Below are positions 29,743 to 37,440 of a DNA stretch of 64,000 nucleotides, one piece after another; the first letter of the stretch is position 1; the number at the start of each line of letters is the position of its first letter. Origin of the DNA: CAWGYT01 sp963826795 (lineage in GTDB: Bacteria; Planctomycetota; Planctomycetia; Pirellulales; Pirellulaceae); assembly GCA_963826795.1 (NCBI GenBank), contig CAWGYT010000018.1, positions 434,001 to 498,000 on the forward strand, written 5' to 3'. The notes beneath the pieces are model-generated. The model worked only from the letters and a program-made list of their open reading frames with translations. It did not search any database and was not told where the DNA came from. The position numbers were made by a program, and so were the translations under genes.

Positions 29743-30983
29743 ACCGACTCCTCCGCAGGATTCCGACCTGCCGGGCTGCGATCCGCCGCGCCCCCGCGTC
29801 CACCGAATCGGCCGAGGGCCCGGTAAGTTGACCGGCGCGGGACGGCCATGATGGTTTCGTAGAAGTGCTCAAACCGACGCGCCATCGCGTCCAGCCCAAA
29901 GCGTGCGACCACGTGCCCCCGCGCGACCGCGGCCCGCTGCACCGCCTGCCGGGGCTCTCGCAGACAGGCCCGCACCGCCGCGGCCAGAGCAGCCGAATCT
30001 CCCGCAGGAACCAGGAGTCCGTTGACACCGTCTTCGATCAATTCGCGATTACCGCCGACCGAAGTGGCCACCACCGTGCGGCCCGCTGCCATCGATTCGA
30101 GCAGCGCGTGGGGCAAACCCTCCGATCGCGAGCAGAGCACGGCGATCTGCATCTGTTGCAAGAACGCCGCGGGATCTGCCACCGGTCCGTGCAGCTTGAC
30201 TCGCGACTGCAGCCCCAGCGACTCAATCTGTCGACACAACGCCCCCGCCAGCTCGCCCTGCCCTGCCAAATGAAACGAGATCTGGGGAAATTCGCCGGCC
30301 AGGAGCGACGCGGCTTGGACCAGATTGTGGGGATCCTTGACGGGGCGCAAATTGGCGATCATACCCACCCGCACTGGCCCCCGAAAATCCTCGACACAAA
30401 GGGCCGGCAATTCCGCAAAGCGACTCGTATCGATCCCGTTGTCGATCACCTGCACCGTCTCGGGCGGGGCACCCTCCTGGGTAATCGCCGCCACGCGGCA
30501 AGCCTCGCAGTTGGCGATCGTCAGATCCACCCAGGGCCGCAACCAGCGGTGGAAGCGGAGGTCCCAGCCCTGCAACCAGTAACCGGTGTCGTATTTCGTC
30601 TGCACCACCACCGGCACGCTCGCCCAACGGGCCACGGGAACCGCCAGGTAGGTCGGATCCGCGTGGTGCACCTGCACGACATCGACCGCCTGTTCCGCGA
30701 GAAACTTGCGCAAGTTTCGCACGGCGGCAAAAGTCCGCCAGTCGCGCAAGTGTCGCAGGCCCAACCGCAGGGTCGGACAATCCGATCGAGTGAGGGAATC
30801 CGCGTCCGACTGGGTTCCGTCAGTCAGGCAGAGTGACGGATGCACACGCCGACGATCCAGCCGCTCAATCAAACGCTGGACCCACAGTTCCGTCCCCGCC
30901 GAGAGCAGATTCTCGATGACGAAGCAAACTCGAACCGGGCGGGCCGCGGATGCGTTCAGACCGGACGTGCGTGGCTCGATCAC
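29736..30983 (-). CDS. GT4-family glycosyltransferase
   Basis: 415 residues, GT-B fold. The N-terminal domain starts VRVCFVIENLLSAGTELW; the C-terminal domain has VGMIANLRPVKDPHNLV and the nucleotide-sugar motif SRSEGLPHALLESMAAG (EX7E), then LIEDGVNGLLVPAGD. It is a retaining, cytoplasmic enzyme that extends a lipid-linked glycan; donor and acceptor are not predictable. The start GTG 30983 is 4 bp from the GT2 stop. The last 30 residues are glycine/arginine-rich and low in complexity, and the stop overlaps the flippase start by 7 bp. Confidence 0.92.
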   Translation of the reverse strand: MIEPRTSGLNASAARPVRVCFVIENLLSAGTELWVQRLIERLDRRRVHPSLCLTDGTQSDADSLTRSDCPTLRLGLRHLRDWRTFAAVRNLRKFLAEQAVDVVQVHHADPTYLAVPVARWASVPVVVQTKYDTGYWLQGWDLRFHRWLRPWVDLTIANCEACRVAAITQEGAPPETVQVIDNGIDTSRFAELPALCVEDFRGPVRVGMIANLRPVKDPHNLVQAASLLAGEFPQISFHLAGQGELAGALCRQIESLGLQSRVKLHGPVADPAAFLQQMQIAVLCSRSEGLPHALLESMAAGRTVVATSVGGNRELIEDGVNGLLVPAGDSAALAAAVRACLREPRQAVQRAAVARGHVVARFGLDAMARRFEHFYETIMAVPRRSTYRALGRFGGRGGAADRSPAGRNPAEESVC

Positions 30984-30987
30984 TGCG

Positions 30988-32136
30988 TCAGCTTCCGGGT
31001 TGGGAAAAGGGGTCAGGTTGAGACACGATCGGCTGCATGGATCTCAAACCAAACCACCACTCCAGGAGAACGCCGACTCCCGCCCCGAAGTGGATCGTGG
31101 CGAAGACCCACGGCAGCCACCAGGCCGCGCGTCCCGGGCGGTGACGAACGATGATCGAGAGCGAGGCGGCAAGCAAGGTGGCGGTATAGCCGGCGATGGC
31201 CAGTCCCAATACGATTTGGCCCCAGGGACTGACCAGGGCCCAAAGCAAACAGGCCGCCAACGCCAAGAGGAACGCCCCGGGCGTGAACGACTTCCAACTG
31301 ACCGTTCCCGGATGTTTGCGGGCCAGTCGCACGCGCCCGCGGCCGTAACGCGACAACTGCTGAAAGAGGCCGCTGAGGGACGAACGCGGATAGTAATTCA
31401 CCTTCGCCTGGGTCGAGAGAAAGCAGGTCAAGCCCGCCACGTCGGCTCGGTAGTTGAAGTCCACGTCTTCACACGCATCGAAGCGTTCGTCGAAGTAGCC
31501 CAGACGCTCAAAGACTTCGCGCCGATACGCCGCTCCGACACTTTCGGCGGGGACGAACAGGTCTTTCGTCGAATAAACAAAGGAATCCGGATGGTGTCCC
31601 AAACGCGAGGCGCGTGCCAGGCTGATGGCGTGCTGAAGCGGAGTCGCGTCGCGGACCGTCAGCGGCTGCGGACGTCCCACGATGTCGGCGCCGCTCTGCC
31701 GAAATGCGGCGGCGACGTGCCGAAAGTGGAGTCGGTCGGGCAGTTCACAATGCCCATCAATGACCAACACGACGTCGCCCGTCGCGGCCATCACGCCGAG
31801 ATTGCGGCCGGCACTCGACCACATCTTGGGGTTCGTCAGCAGCCGGACCGGTTCCCCGCGGTCCACATACCGCGCGACCAGCTCTCTTGTCCCGTCGGTC
31901 GACATCCCGTCGATCACCAGAATCTCGAACGCCGAGCGAGGATAGTCCTGACGCAACAGCATTTCGAGCGTCTCGACGACGTACGCCTGCTCGTTACGCA
32001 CGGGCACGACAATCGACAGCCTGAGCTCGGACGTCGTCACTCGGGCATCTTCCTCGCTCCTCGCTCCGACCAAACCGAGTTGAGGGAATGCGTTGGAGGA
32101 ATGCGCTGAGTTCGCGAGTTCACGTTCGGACATCAT
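30988..32136 (-). CDS. GT2-family membrane glycosyltransferase
   Basis: 382 residues. GT-A domain from about residue 38: LSIVVPVRNEQAYVVETLEMLL, then VIDGMSTDGT, DGHCELPDR (DxD-like metal site), ACEDVDFNYR (catalytic acid) and QQLSRYGRGRV (QxxRW-like). C-terminal membrane segments (AFLLALAACLLWALV, IVLGLAIAGYTATLLAASL, FATIHFGAGVGVLLEW) anchor it. It adds a sugar to a lipid-linked acceptor on the cytoplasmic face. The last nine or so residues (VSQPDPFSQ) are encoded by a half-copy of the 83-bp palindromic element (30999-31019), so the natural C-terminus may have been altered by insertion. It follows the EpsI-like gene by 78 bp. Confidence 0.9.
   Translation of the reverse strand: MMSERELANSAHSSNAFPQLGLVGARSEEDARVTTSELRLSIVVPVRNEQAYVVETLEMLLRQDYPRSAFEILVIDGMSTDGTRELVARYVDRGEPVRLLTNPKMWSSAGRNLGVMAATGDVVLVIDGHCELPDRLHFRHVAAAFRQSGADIVGRPQPLTVRDATPLQHAISLARASRLGHHPDSFVYSTKDLFVPAESVGAAYRREVFERLGYFDERFDACEDVDFNYRADVAGLTCFLSTQAKVNYYPRSSLSGLFQQLSRYGRGRVRLARKHPGTVSWKSFTPGAFLLALAACLLWALVSPWGQIVLGLAIAGYTATLLAASLSIIVRHRPGRAAWWLPWVFATIHFGAGVGVLLEWWFGLRSMQPIVSQPDPFSQPGS
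30999..31019 (+). repeat. Half-copy of the 83-bp palindromic element inside a gene end
   Basis: These 21 bases match the outer part of the left arm of the full element at 49219 (GTTGGGAAAAGGGGTCAGGT) with no loop or second arm. On the minus strand they supply the final codons of the GT2 gene, ending 9 bases before the stop at 30988-30990. Confidence 0.65.
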
Positions 32137-32165
32137 GCTCTCTGAATGAAGAAACGGATGGGCAT

Positions 32166-32201
32166 GCGCGACTGCTCAGCAGGAGCTCCGCCCTCCCGAG
32201 A
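32166..32201 (-). repeat. REP-like GC-rich palindromic repeat, copy 2
   Basis: In the 78-bp gap between the EpsI-like and GT2 genes the minus strand reads CTCGGGAGGGCGGAGCTCCT, a diverged inverse copy of 3807-3836. As an intra-operon hairpin it may adjust the relative stability of the two mRNA parts; that is inference. Confidence 0.45.
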
Positions 32202-32214
32202 CGATCCCGATTCC

Positions 32215-32970
32215 TTACTTTGGCAAGGCACTGATTTGACGATCGACACGGTGGATTCCGGCGACACGGGGCTCGGCCGCACGCTCCGATCCGTTCCCGC
32301 CCGGCGCGAGCAACAACGGCTCGAGGGCTTGGACCACTTCGCCCAGGAACTCGGTAACACGCTGGCGGCTGGCAGCCGGATCGGCGAGGGACGCGTCCTG
32401 CGTCGCGTAGGAAACCTGCAGTTTGTAGAGTACGGGCGCCCCGGCCACCGACCAGCGAGGCATGGTCGGCGCGAGCCAGGCGCCCCCGTCGCTCCAGCCG
32501 TAGAGGACGCGGAGCTTCTTTTGGGACACGTCGTTGACTTGGAACATGACTCCCCAAAACGCGTGCGTGACGTCCCCCATCCGGACGTCGTACCGGCCTC
32601 GCGATTCCAGCAGCGTGAAGTTGCTCGACTCGTAGCAAATTTCCGGCACGTGAATCGAAATCTTCGACCCCGGCCCGACCATGACGGCCAGCTTGACGTA
32701 GTCGCCGGTCTCCAGATTGCGATAGCCGCGATGAATGTAACCTCGGCACGAGAGCAAATCGACGGCCGACTGACTCAGCTCGTAGCTGTTCTCCTGCTGC
32801 CAATCGCCCAATCGCGACGGAAAGCCAGCCAGCCGCGCGGCCGCTTCGTCCATCCGCTGATCGAAACCCCATCGTTGACTCATCCGACCGTGTAGCAGGC
32901 CGGACGCGATCGTCAGCAACAGCGCCAAGCCCAGGCCGGCGGCAAGTTTTCCCGAGGATGATTGACTCAC
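32215..32970 (-). CDS. EpsI-like exosortase-associated protein
   Basis: About 251 residues from GTG 32970; longer in-frame starts overlap the upstream TPR gene. One N-terminal membrane segment (GLGLALLLTIASGLLHG), then the EpsI core: LGDWQQENSYELSQSAVDLL, YRNLETGDYVKLAVMVGPG and IHVPEICYESSNF, with the Cys and preceding HxPExC pattern characteristic of the family. EpsI proteins accompany exosortases in exopolysaccharide loci, fused to them or separate. Their biochemical role is unknown. It lies 40 bp after the TPR gene. The last 35 residues (GNGSERAAEPRVAGIHRVD) are low complexity. Confidence 0.88.
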   Translation of the reverse strand: MSQSSSGKLAAGLGLALLLTIASGLLHGRMSQRWGFDQRMDEAAARLAGFPSRLGDWQQENSYELSQSAVDLLSCRGYIHRGYRNLETGDYVKLAVMVGPGSKISIHVPEICYESSNFTLLESRGRYDVRMGDVTHAFWGVMFQVNDVSQKKLRVLYGWSDGGAWLAPTMPRWSVAGAPVLYKLQVSYATQDASLADPAASRQRVTEFLGEVVQALEPLLLAPGGNGSERAAEPRVAGIHRVDRQISALPK

Positions 32971-33010
32971 GTCGATCGCACCTTTCGCGAAACAACCAGA
33001 ACGACTTCCA

Positions 33011-36000
33011 TCACGAGCCGTTGGCCGAGATGGCGAGGGATTTGCCCAGATCGGCCGCCAATTGCCGTTCATAGGAAGTGAGATAGGTCTGATGCAGCCC
33101 GAGCTCCTGCGCGCGCCGCCAGGCGACACGAGCTTGTTGAGCCTCTCCGAGGCGCTGTTGTGCGACGGCCAGGTGGAAATGAAAGCGGGGATCGCCCCCA
33201 TCGGGCAGCGCCAGAACTTGCCGCAGGAGCTCGACGGCCTCCTGATTTCGACCTTGCTGCAAGAGGATCACGGCGCGCGTGTCCAGCAGATTGGCCATGG
33301 GTTGTCCCGCCGCCTGGATCGCCCGATCAATGCACTGCAGGGCTTCGTCGAAATGTGCGGGGGTTTCCGCCAGGATGGCTGCCAGATTGTTCCAGGCCGT
33401 AATGTGTTCGGGGTGCGTCTTCGTCAGATGCCTCAACAACCCTAGCGCCTCGTCAACCTCCTGCTGTTTCAACCGCAAGCTGGCCACGGCAAACAGCAGC
33501 GTCGCATCGTCGGGGTACTGCTGGAGCACTTCGCGCACCACGGATTCTGCCTCAGGACTGATCGTGGTACCGGCGGGTGACTGAACCAGCATCCGCACGT
33601 AAAGGGCGGCGGCCGCGGGACTCATTTCCGCCTGTAGCTGCTGCCAGGCAAGATCCACCGCCTGCGGCAACTTGTCGGTTTTGGCCCAGAAGTCCGCCAA
33701 GGCGTCCCGCGCGTCGGGGAACTCCGCCGCAAGTCGCTCATACCACCGCTCAGCCCCTTCCAGCCGATTGACCGACGCGAAGAGCTCGGCGACTTGCTGC
33801 ATCAATTGACGCCGCTGCTGGCCATCAGACAGCTCGTCGAGTCGATGACGAGCGAACGACTCCAGATAGGCGTCGATCTGCTCCGACTGCCCGGCCGACG
33901 CCAGCAATCGGCTGCGAAGGCTGACGGCACTGAGACTCATCGGCGCCTGGCGTTCGAGCATTTCGAGGTACCGCTGCGCCTCGGCGTCCCGCTGTCGTCG
34001 CAACAGAAAGTCGACGTAGGCCGCCAGGTGCCGCGCATTGGGCCTCTCGCCACTGACCAGACGCTGCAATTGCTGCTCGGCGGCTGCGACGTTTCCCGTG
34101 CGTTCATGCAGGCGGCTCAGCAAGAGCCGGTCATCGGGATTGGCGTAGCGCTGGTCGGTCACGAGTTGCTCGAGCAGGGTCCGGGCCGCCTCCACGTCGT
34201 TGGGTCGGCCGCGGCGGATCAACAGCATTGCCTCCAGCCGGCGGTCGGACGCTTGCTGGGCCCAGGTCGATTCGCCCGATTGCAGCAGCTCGCGTGCCTC
34301 GCGCTGGGCATCCGGATTGTCGCGGCCGTGCAGCCACGACGCGAGGACGCGGCGTGCACCTGGATGATCCGGCGCACGTTGCAGGGCGCGGCGCACCAGG
34401 ACTTCGGCCCGAGCCGGGTCGAATGGATGGAGAAACACGGCAAAGCGGACGTGCAAATCGGTATCGTCCGGCGCTTGTTCCGTCGCCGTTAGATACGCAG
34501 CCTCGGCCTCCGCTCGCTGACCCAATTGCTGGTACGTTTGCGCCGCCAGGGCGTCCCCCTGGGCGGCCGGCAGGTCGGGGTGCTGACGAAGGACCTCCAG
34601 GCAGTGACGGATCCCCTGGTCGTCTCCCAGCCGCAGATAGTACGACAACAACCCGACCCATGAACCCGCGTCTTGTGGTTGCAAGACACGTGCCTGCTCG
34701 ATCAGCGATTCGGCCTCTTGACGCCCGCCGCTGAGTAACACCATTTGGGCGAGCCAAATGTAGGCGGCGGGATCTTGCGGATGCTGTTGGAGATTTTGCC
34801 GAGCCAGCCGCAAGGCAAAGTCCAGTTGATTCCGCTGCACGGCGGAGGACCAGGCCAGGTCGAGAATTCGGACATCCAGCGGCGCCTGTTGTTGAAGTTG
34901 GACGAGCCATTGGTCGGCATCGCTAAAGCGTCCTTGCTGGTACAGGACGCGAATCAGCCGCTCGTAGACATGCGGCTGTTGGAAACCAGCCCGAATCGCC
35001 GCCGCGTAGGCTTCGGCCGCCTCCTCGGATCGCCCTTGATACTCGGCCAGCAGGCCACGCAACATCGCCACGCCGGGCCACCACGGTCGCAGCCGGCGAA
35101 TTTCGTCGTATCGACTCAGGATCCGCAGGGGAATCTCTCCGTCGCTCGTACGAGTGGTCGCCAGCAGACGGCGCGCCTCGAAGAATCGCCACCAGACACC
35201 TTCCTTCCCTTCCGCCGCTTGCAGACGCGCAATCCAGCGGTCGCTTTCGACCCAGTTCTGTTCGGTTAGCGCCAGGTCAGCCAGCTGGGAAAGCACTTCC
35301 GTGGCCTGGGGGCGCGCCGTGTGGATCTCAAGCAGGACCTGATGGATCTGCGCCAAGTCGCCTTTCTGGTAGGCCAGGAACAGCCGCCCTCGTTCCAGCC
35401 AAAGCGGCTCGTCCACCTCGCCTTGCGAGGCCGCATCGAGCACTTCCTGGGCCGCGGCAAAATCTCCCCGAGCCGCCAACAAGGCCACCCGCAGGGCTTG
35501 TGCCTGCGCCTGGCTGGGCGTGAGTGTCTGCAGTTTCGCCAACGCCCGGTCGGCCTCGGACGGCATCCCCAAACGCTGGTACAGGAATACGAGATTCGAC
35601 CAGAAGGGGATCGAATCCGGATGAGATCGTTCTTCGGCGAGCAGAATTTGCATGGCCGGACCGGCCGCTTCGGGTCCATCGCGGGTCAACAACAGGTTGG
35701 CGCGGACCAGCGGAATCTCCCAACTGTCCGGCAGCGCGGCCGACGCCTGCTGCAAGACTTGCTCAAGCCGCTGCCAGTTGCGTTGAGCCGGCGGAAGCTG
35801 CAGCTGAGTGCGCAGATGGAGCTGAGCCAACATCAGCCAGACCTGATCGGGCACGTTGGGCCGAGCGGCCGCCTGCTCGCACAACATCAATGCCTGTTCG
35901 TCGCGCCCCACCGCCGCCCAGGCCTGTGCCGCCCAGATCCGCGCCGTGAGCGAACGCGGCACGATCTGCAACGCGCGTTCGAAACTGGTCGCCGCTTGCT

Positions 36001-37357
36001 CCCACTGCTGCATCTGGAGGTAACACTGCCCCAATCGAAGCGAGGCCTGATAGGCGGGCGCGGCCTCCGGTTCTTGCGATCCATCCGTCTTGGCCGTCGT
36101 CGCCACGCGTTCCAACAGCGTGACCGCCTCGCGGTACGATCCCTGCTTCATCAGCCACTTCGCGCGCAGCAGATCTCGCGACGCCACCACCCAGTCCCGC
36201 TGGCTCTCGCCTTCGGTCGTCGCCAGACGACGGATCGCACCGTCCAATTGCTGCAGTTGTTCGTTCGCTTCGGGCAGTTGATCCTCGTCGATCAAGCAAT
36301 CGATCAAGCGGACCAGGAGTGGGAGCCGGCCGAGCCTGGCTTGACGGAGACCGTCACGCCACACCTGAATGGCCTCGGCATGGCGCTTCGAACGGTAAAG
36401 GACTTCGCCTAGTCCCAGATAGGCGCGAAACTCCTGCGGCTCCATCTCCGCGAGCGCTCGATAGCGTTGTTCAGCCACGGCCCAATCCGCCTCTCGCTGC
36501 GAATTCTCGGCCGCTGCCAGCATCACCGCCGGCTCGCCGGGTGCCAACTCCAGCGCCTTGTTCAAGTCGCGATCGTCGACCTCGATCTGATAACTGCGTC
36601 GATAGCGATGCCGGGCCAGATACGCGCGAAAGTCATCGGACGCGTTGCGGACCAGCACGTCGATCACCGCGTCGGCTCGAGCCCGCGGGTCGAACTCGCC
36701 CGTCGCGGGTGTGGCTTCGCGATACAGGTACGCCAACGCGTCAGCCACCTCGACATCACCGGGAACCCGGCGATGGACATCCTGCAACTCGCGGAGCACC
36801 TGCGGTGGCAACACGGGTCGCCCCTGGCGAAACTGACCGTAGTGGGCCAAGGCCAGAACCCGCTTCGCTTCCGGCAACTCCGGATCACGCTGCAGCAGCT
36901 TCAGCATCTGTTGTTCCGCCAACACAAACTGCCGCGTTTCCAAGAAGATCTCGCCCAGTCGTTGCTGGAGAGAGACGTCAGCGGGATTCAGCCCAATGGC
37001 TCGATAGTACCACTGAATGACCGTCGCACGATCGACCCGGCTGGCTTGCATGCGGTCATATCCGTGCGCGATCCTGACGGTCAGTTCACGTTGACGCGCA
37101 GCGTCGCGGTCGCTGGCTTGGAGGCAACGGTACAGGTAATTCAGGGCCTGATCCTCATCGCCCGCCGCTTCCAGCTGATCGGCGCGCTCCAGCAGCGCCG
37201 CCGAAACCTGCGCAAGTTGATAGCGATGCCAAACGAAGACCAGCGGCGTCAACACGACCACCACCGTCAGCGTGCCGATCAACAAGGGCACGTTCAACTC
37301 GCGCCGGTGCGCGGCCGAGCGTGTCGGAGAAGCAGGAGACGTTACAAGGTCACGCAT
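33011..37357 (-). CDS. 1448-residue membrane-anchored TPR protein of the exosortase locus
   Basis: The largest intact gene in the window. A single N-terminal membrane segment (VPLLIGTLTVVVVLTPLVFVW, residues about 22-42) is followed by roughly 35 TPR-like units to the C-terminus, for example ALNYLYRCLQASDRD, EAIQVWRDGLRQARLG, AATSFERALQIVPRS and EALQCIDRAIQAAGQP. Large TPR proteins are regular partners of exosortase/PEP-CTERM exopolysaccharide loci. This one is much longer than usual and would form a periplasmic superhelical scaffold, possibly holding the assembly or export machinery. It is free of the frame breaks seen in neighbours. Co-transcription with Wzc-like (83-bp gap) and EpsI-like (40-bp gap) genes is likely. 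Confidence 0.9.
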   Translation of the reverse strand: MRDLVTSPASPTRSAAHRRELNVPLLIGTLTVVVVLTPLVFVWHRYQLAQVSAALLERADQLEAAGDEDQALNYLYRCLQASDRDAARQRELTVRIAHGYDRMQASRVDRATVIQWYYRAIGLNPADVSLQQRLGEIFLETRQFVLAEQQMLKLLQRDPELPEAKRVLALAHYGQFRQGRPVLPPQVLRELQDVHRRVPGDVEVADALAYLYREATPATGEFDPRARADAVIDVLVRNASDDFRAYLARHRYRRSYQIEVDDRDLNKALELAPGEPAVMLAAAENSQREADWAVAEQRYRALAEMEPQEFRAYLGLGEVLYRSKRHAEAIQVWRDGLRQARLGRLPLLVRLIDCLIDEDQLPEANEQLQQLDGAIRRLATTEGESQRDWVVASRDLLRAKWLMKQGSYREAVTLLERVATTAKTDGSQEPEAAPAYQASLRLGQCYLQMQQWEQAATSFERALQIVPRSLTARIWAAQAWAAVGRDEQALMLCEQAAARPNVPDQVWLMLAQLHLRTQLQLPPAQRNWQRLEQVLQQASAALPDSWEIPLVRANLLLTRDGPEAAGPAMQILLAEERSHPDSIPFWSNLVFLYQRLGMPSEADRALAKLQTLTPSQAQAQALRVALLAARGDFAAAQEVLDAASQGEVDEPLWLERGRLFLAYQKGDLAQIHQVLLEIHTARPQATEVLSQLADLALTEQNWVESDRWIARLQAAEGKEGVWWRFFEARRLLATTRTSDGEIPLRILSRYDEIRRLRPWWPGVAMLRGLLAEYQGRSEEAAEAYAAAIRAGFQQPHVYERLIRVLYQQGRFSDADQWLVQLQQQAPLDVRILDLAWSSAVQRNQLDFALRLARQNLQQHPQDPAAYIWLAQMVLLSGGRQEAESLIEQARVLQPQDAGSWVGLLSYYLRLGDDQGIRHCLEVLRQHPDLPAAQGDALAAQTYQQLGQRAEAEAAYLTATEQAPDDTDLHVRFAVFLHPFDPARAEVLVRRALQRAPDHPGARRVLASWLHGRDNPDAQREARELLQSGESTWAQQASDRRLEAMLLIRRGRPNDVEAARTLLEQLVTDQRYANPDDRLLLSRLHERTGNVAAAEQQLQRLVSGERPNARHLAAYVDFLLRRQRDAEAQRYLEMLERQAPMSLSAVSLRSRLLASAGQSEQIDAYLESFARHRLDELSDGQQRRQLMQQVAELFASVNRLEGAERWYERLAAEFPDARDALADFWAKTDKLPQAVDLAWQQLQAEMSPAAAALYVRMLVQSPAGTTISPEAESVVREVLQQYPDDATLLFAVASLRLKQQEVDEALGLLRHLTKTHPEHITAWNNLAAILAETPAHFDEALQCIDRAIQAAGQPMANLLDTRAVILLQQGRNQEAVELLRQVLALPDGGDPRFHFHLAVAQQRLGEAQQARVAWRRAQELGLHQTYLTSYERQLAADLGKSLAISANGS

Positions 37358-37440
37358 AGTCGCCCATTGTGGAGCTTGGGTCGTTCAGGGGCACGGGCGG
37401 AATTCGCCAGGTCCACCGACGCCTGGGAGTCGCCGGAAAC

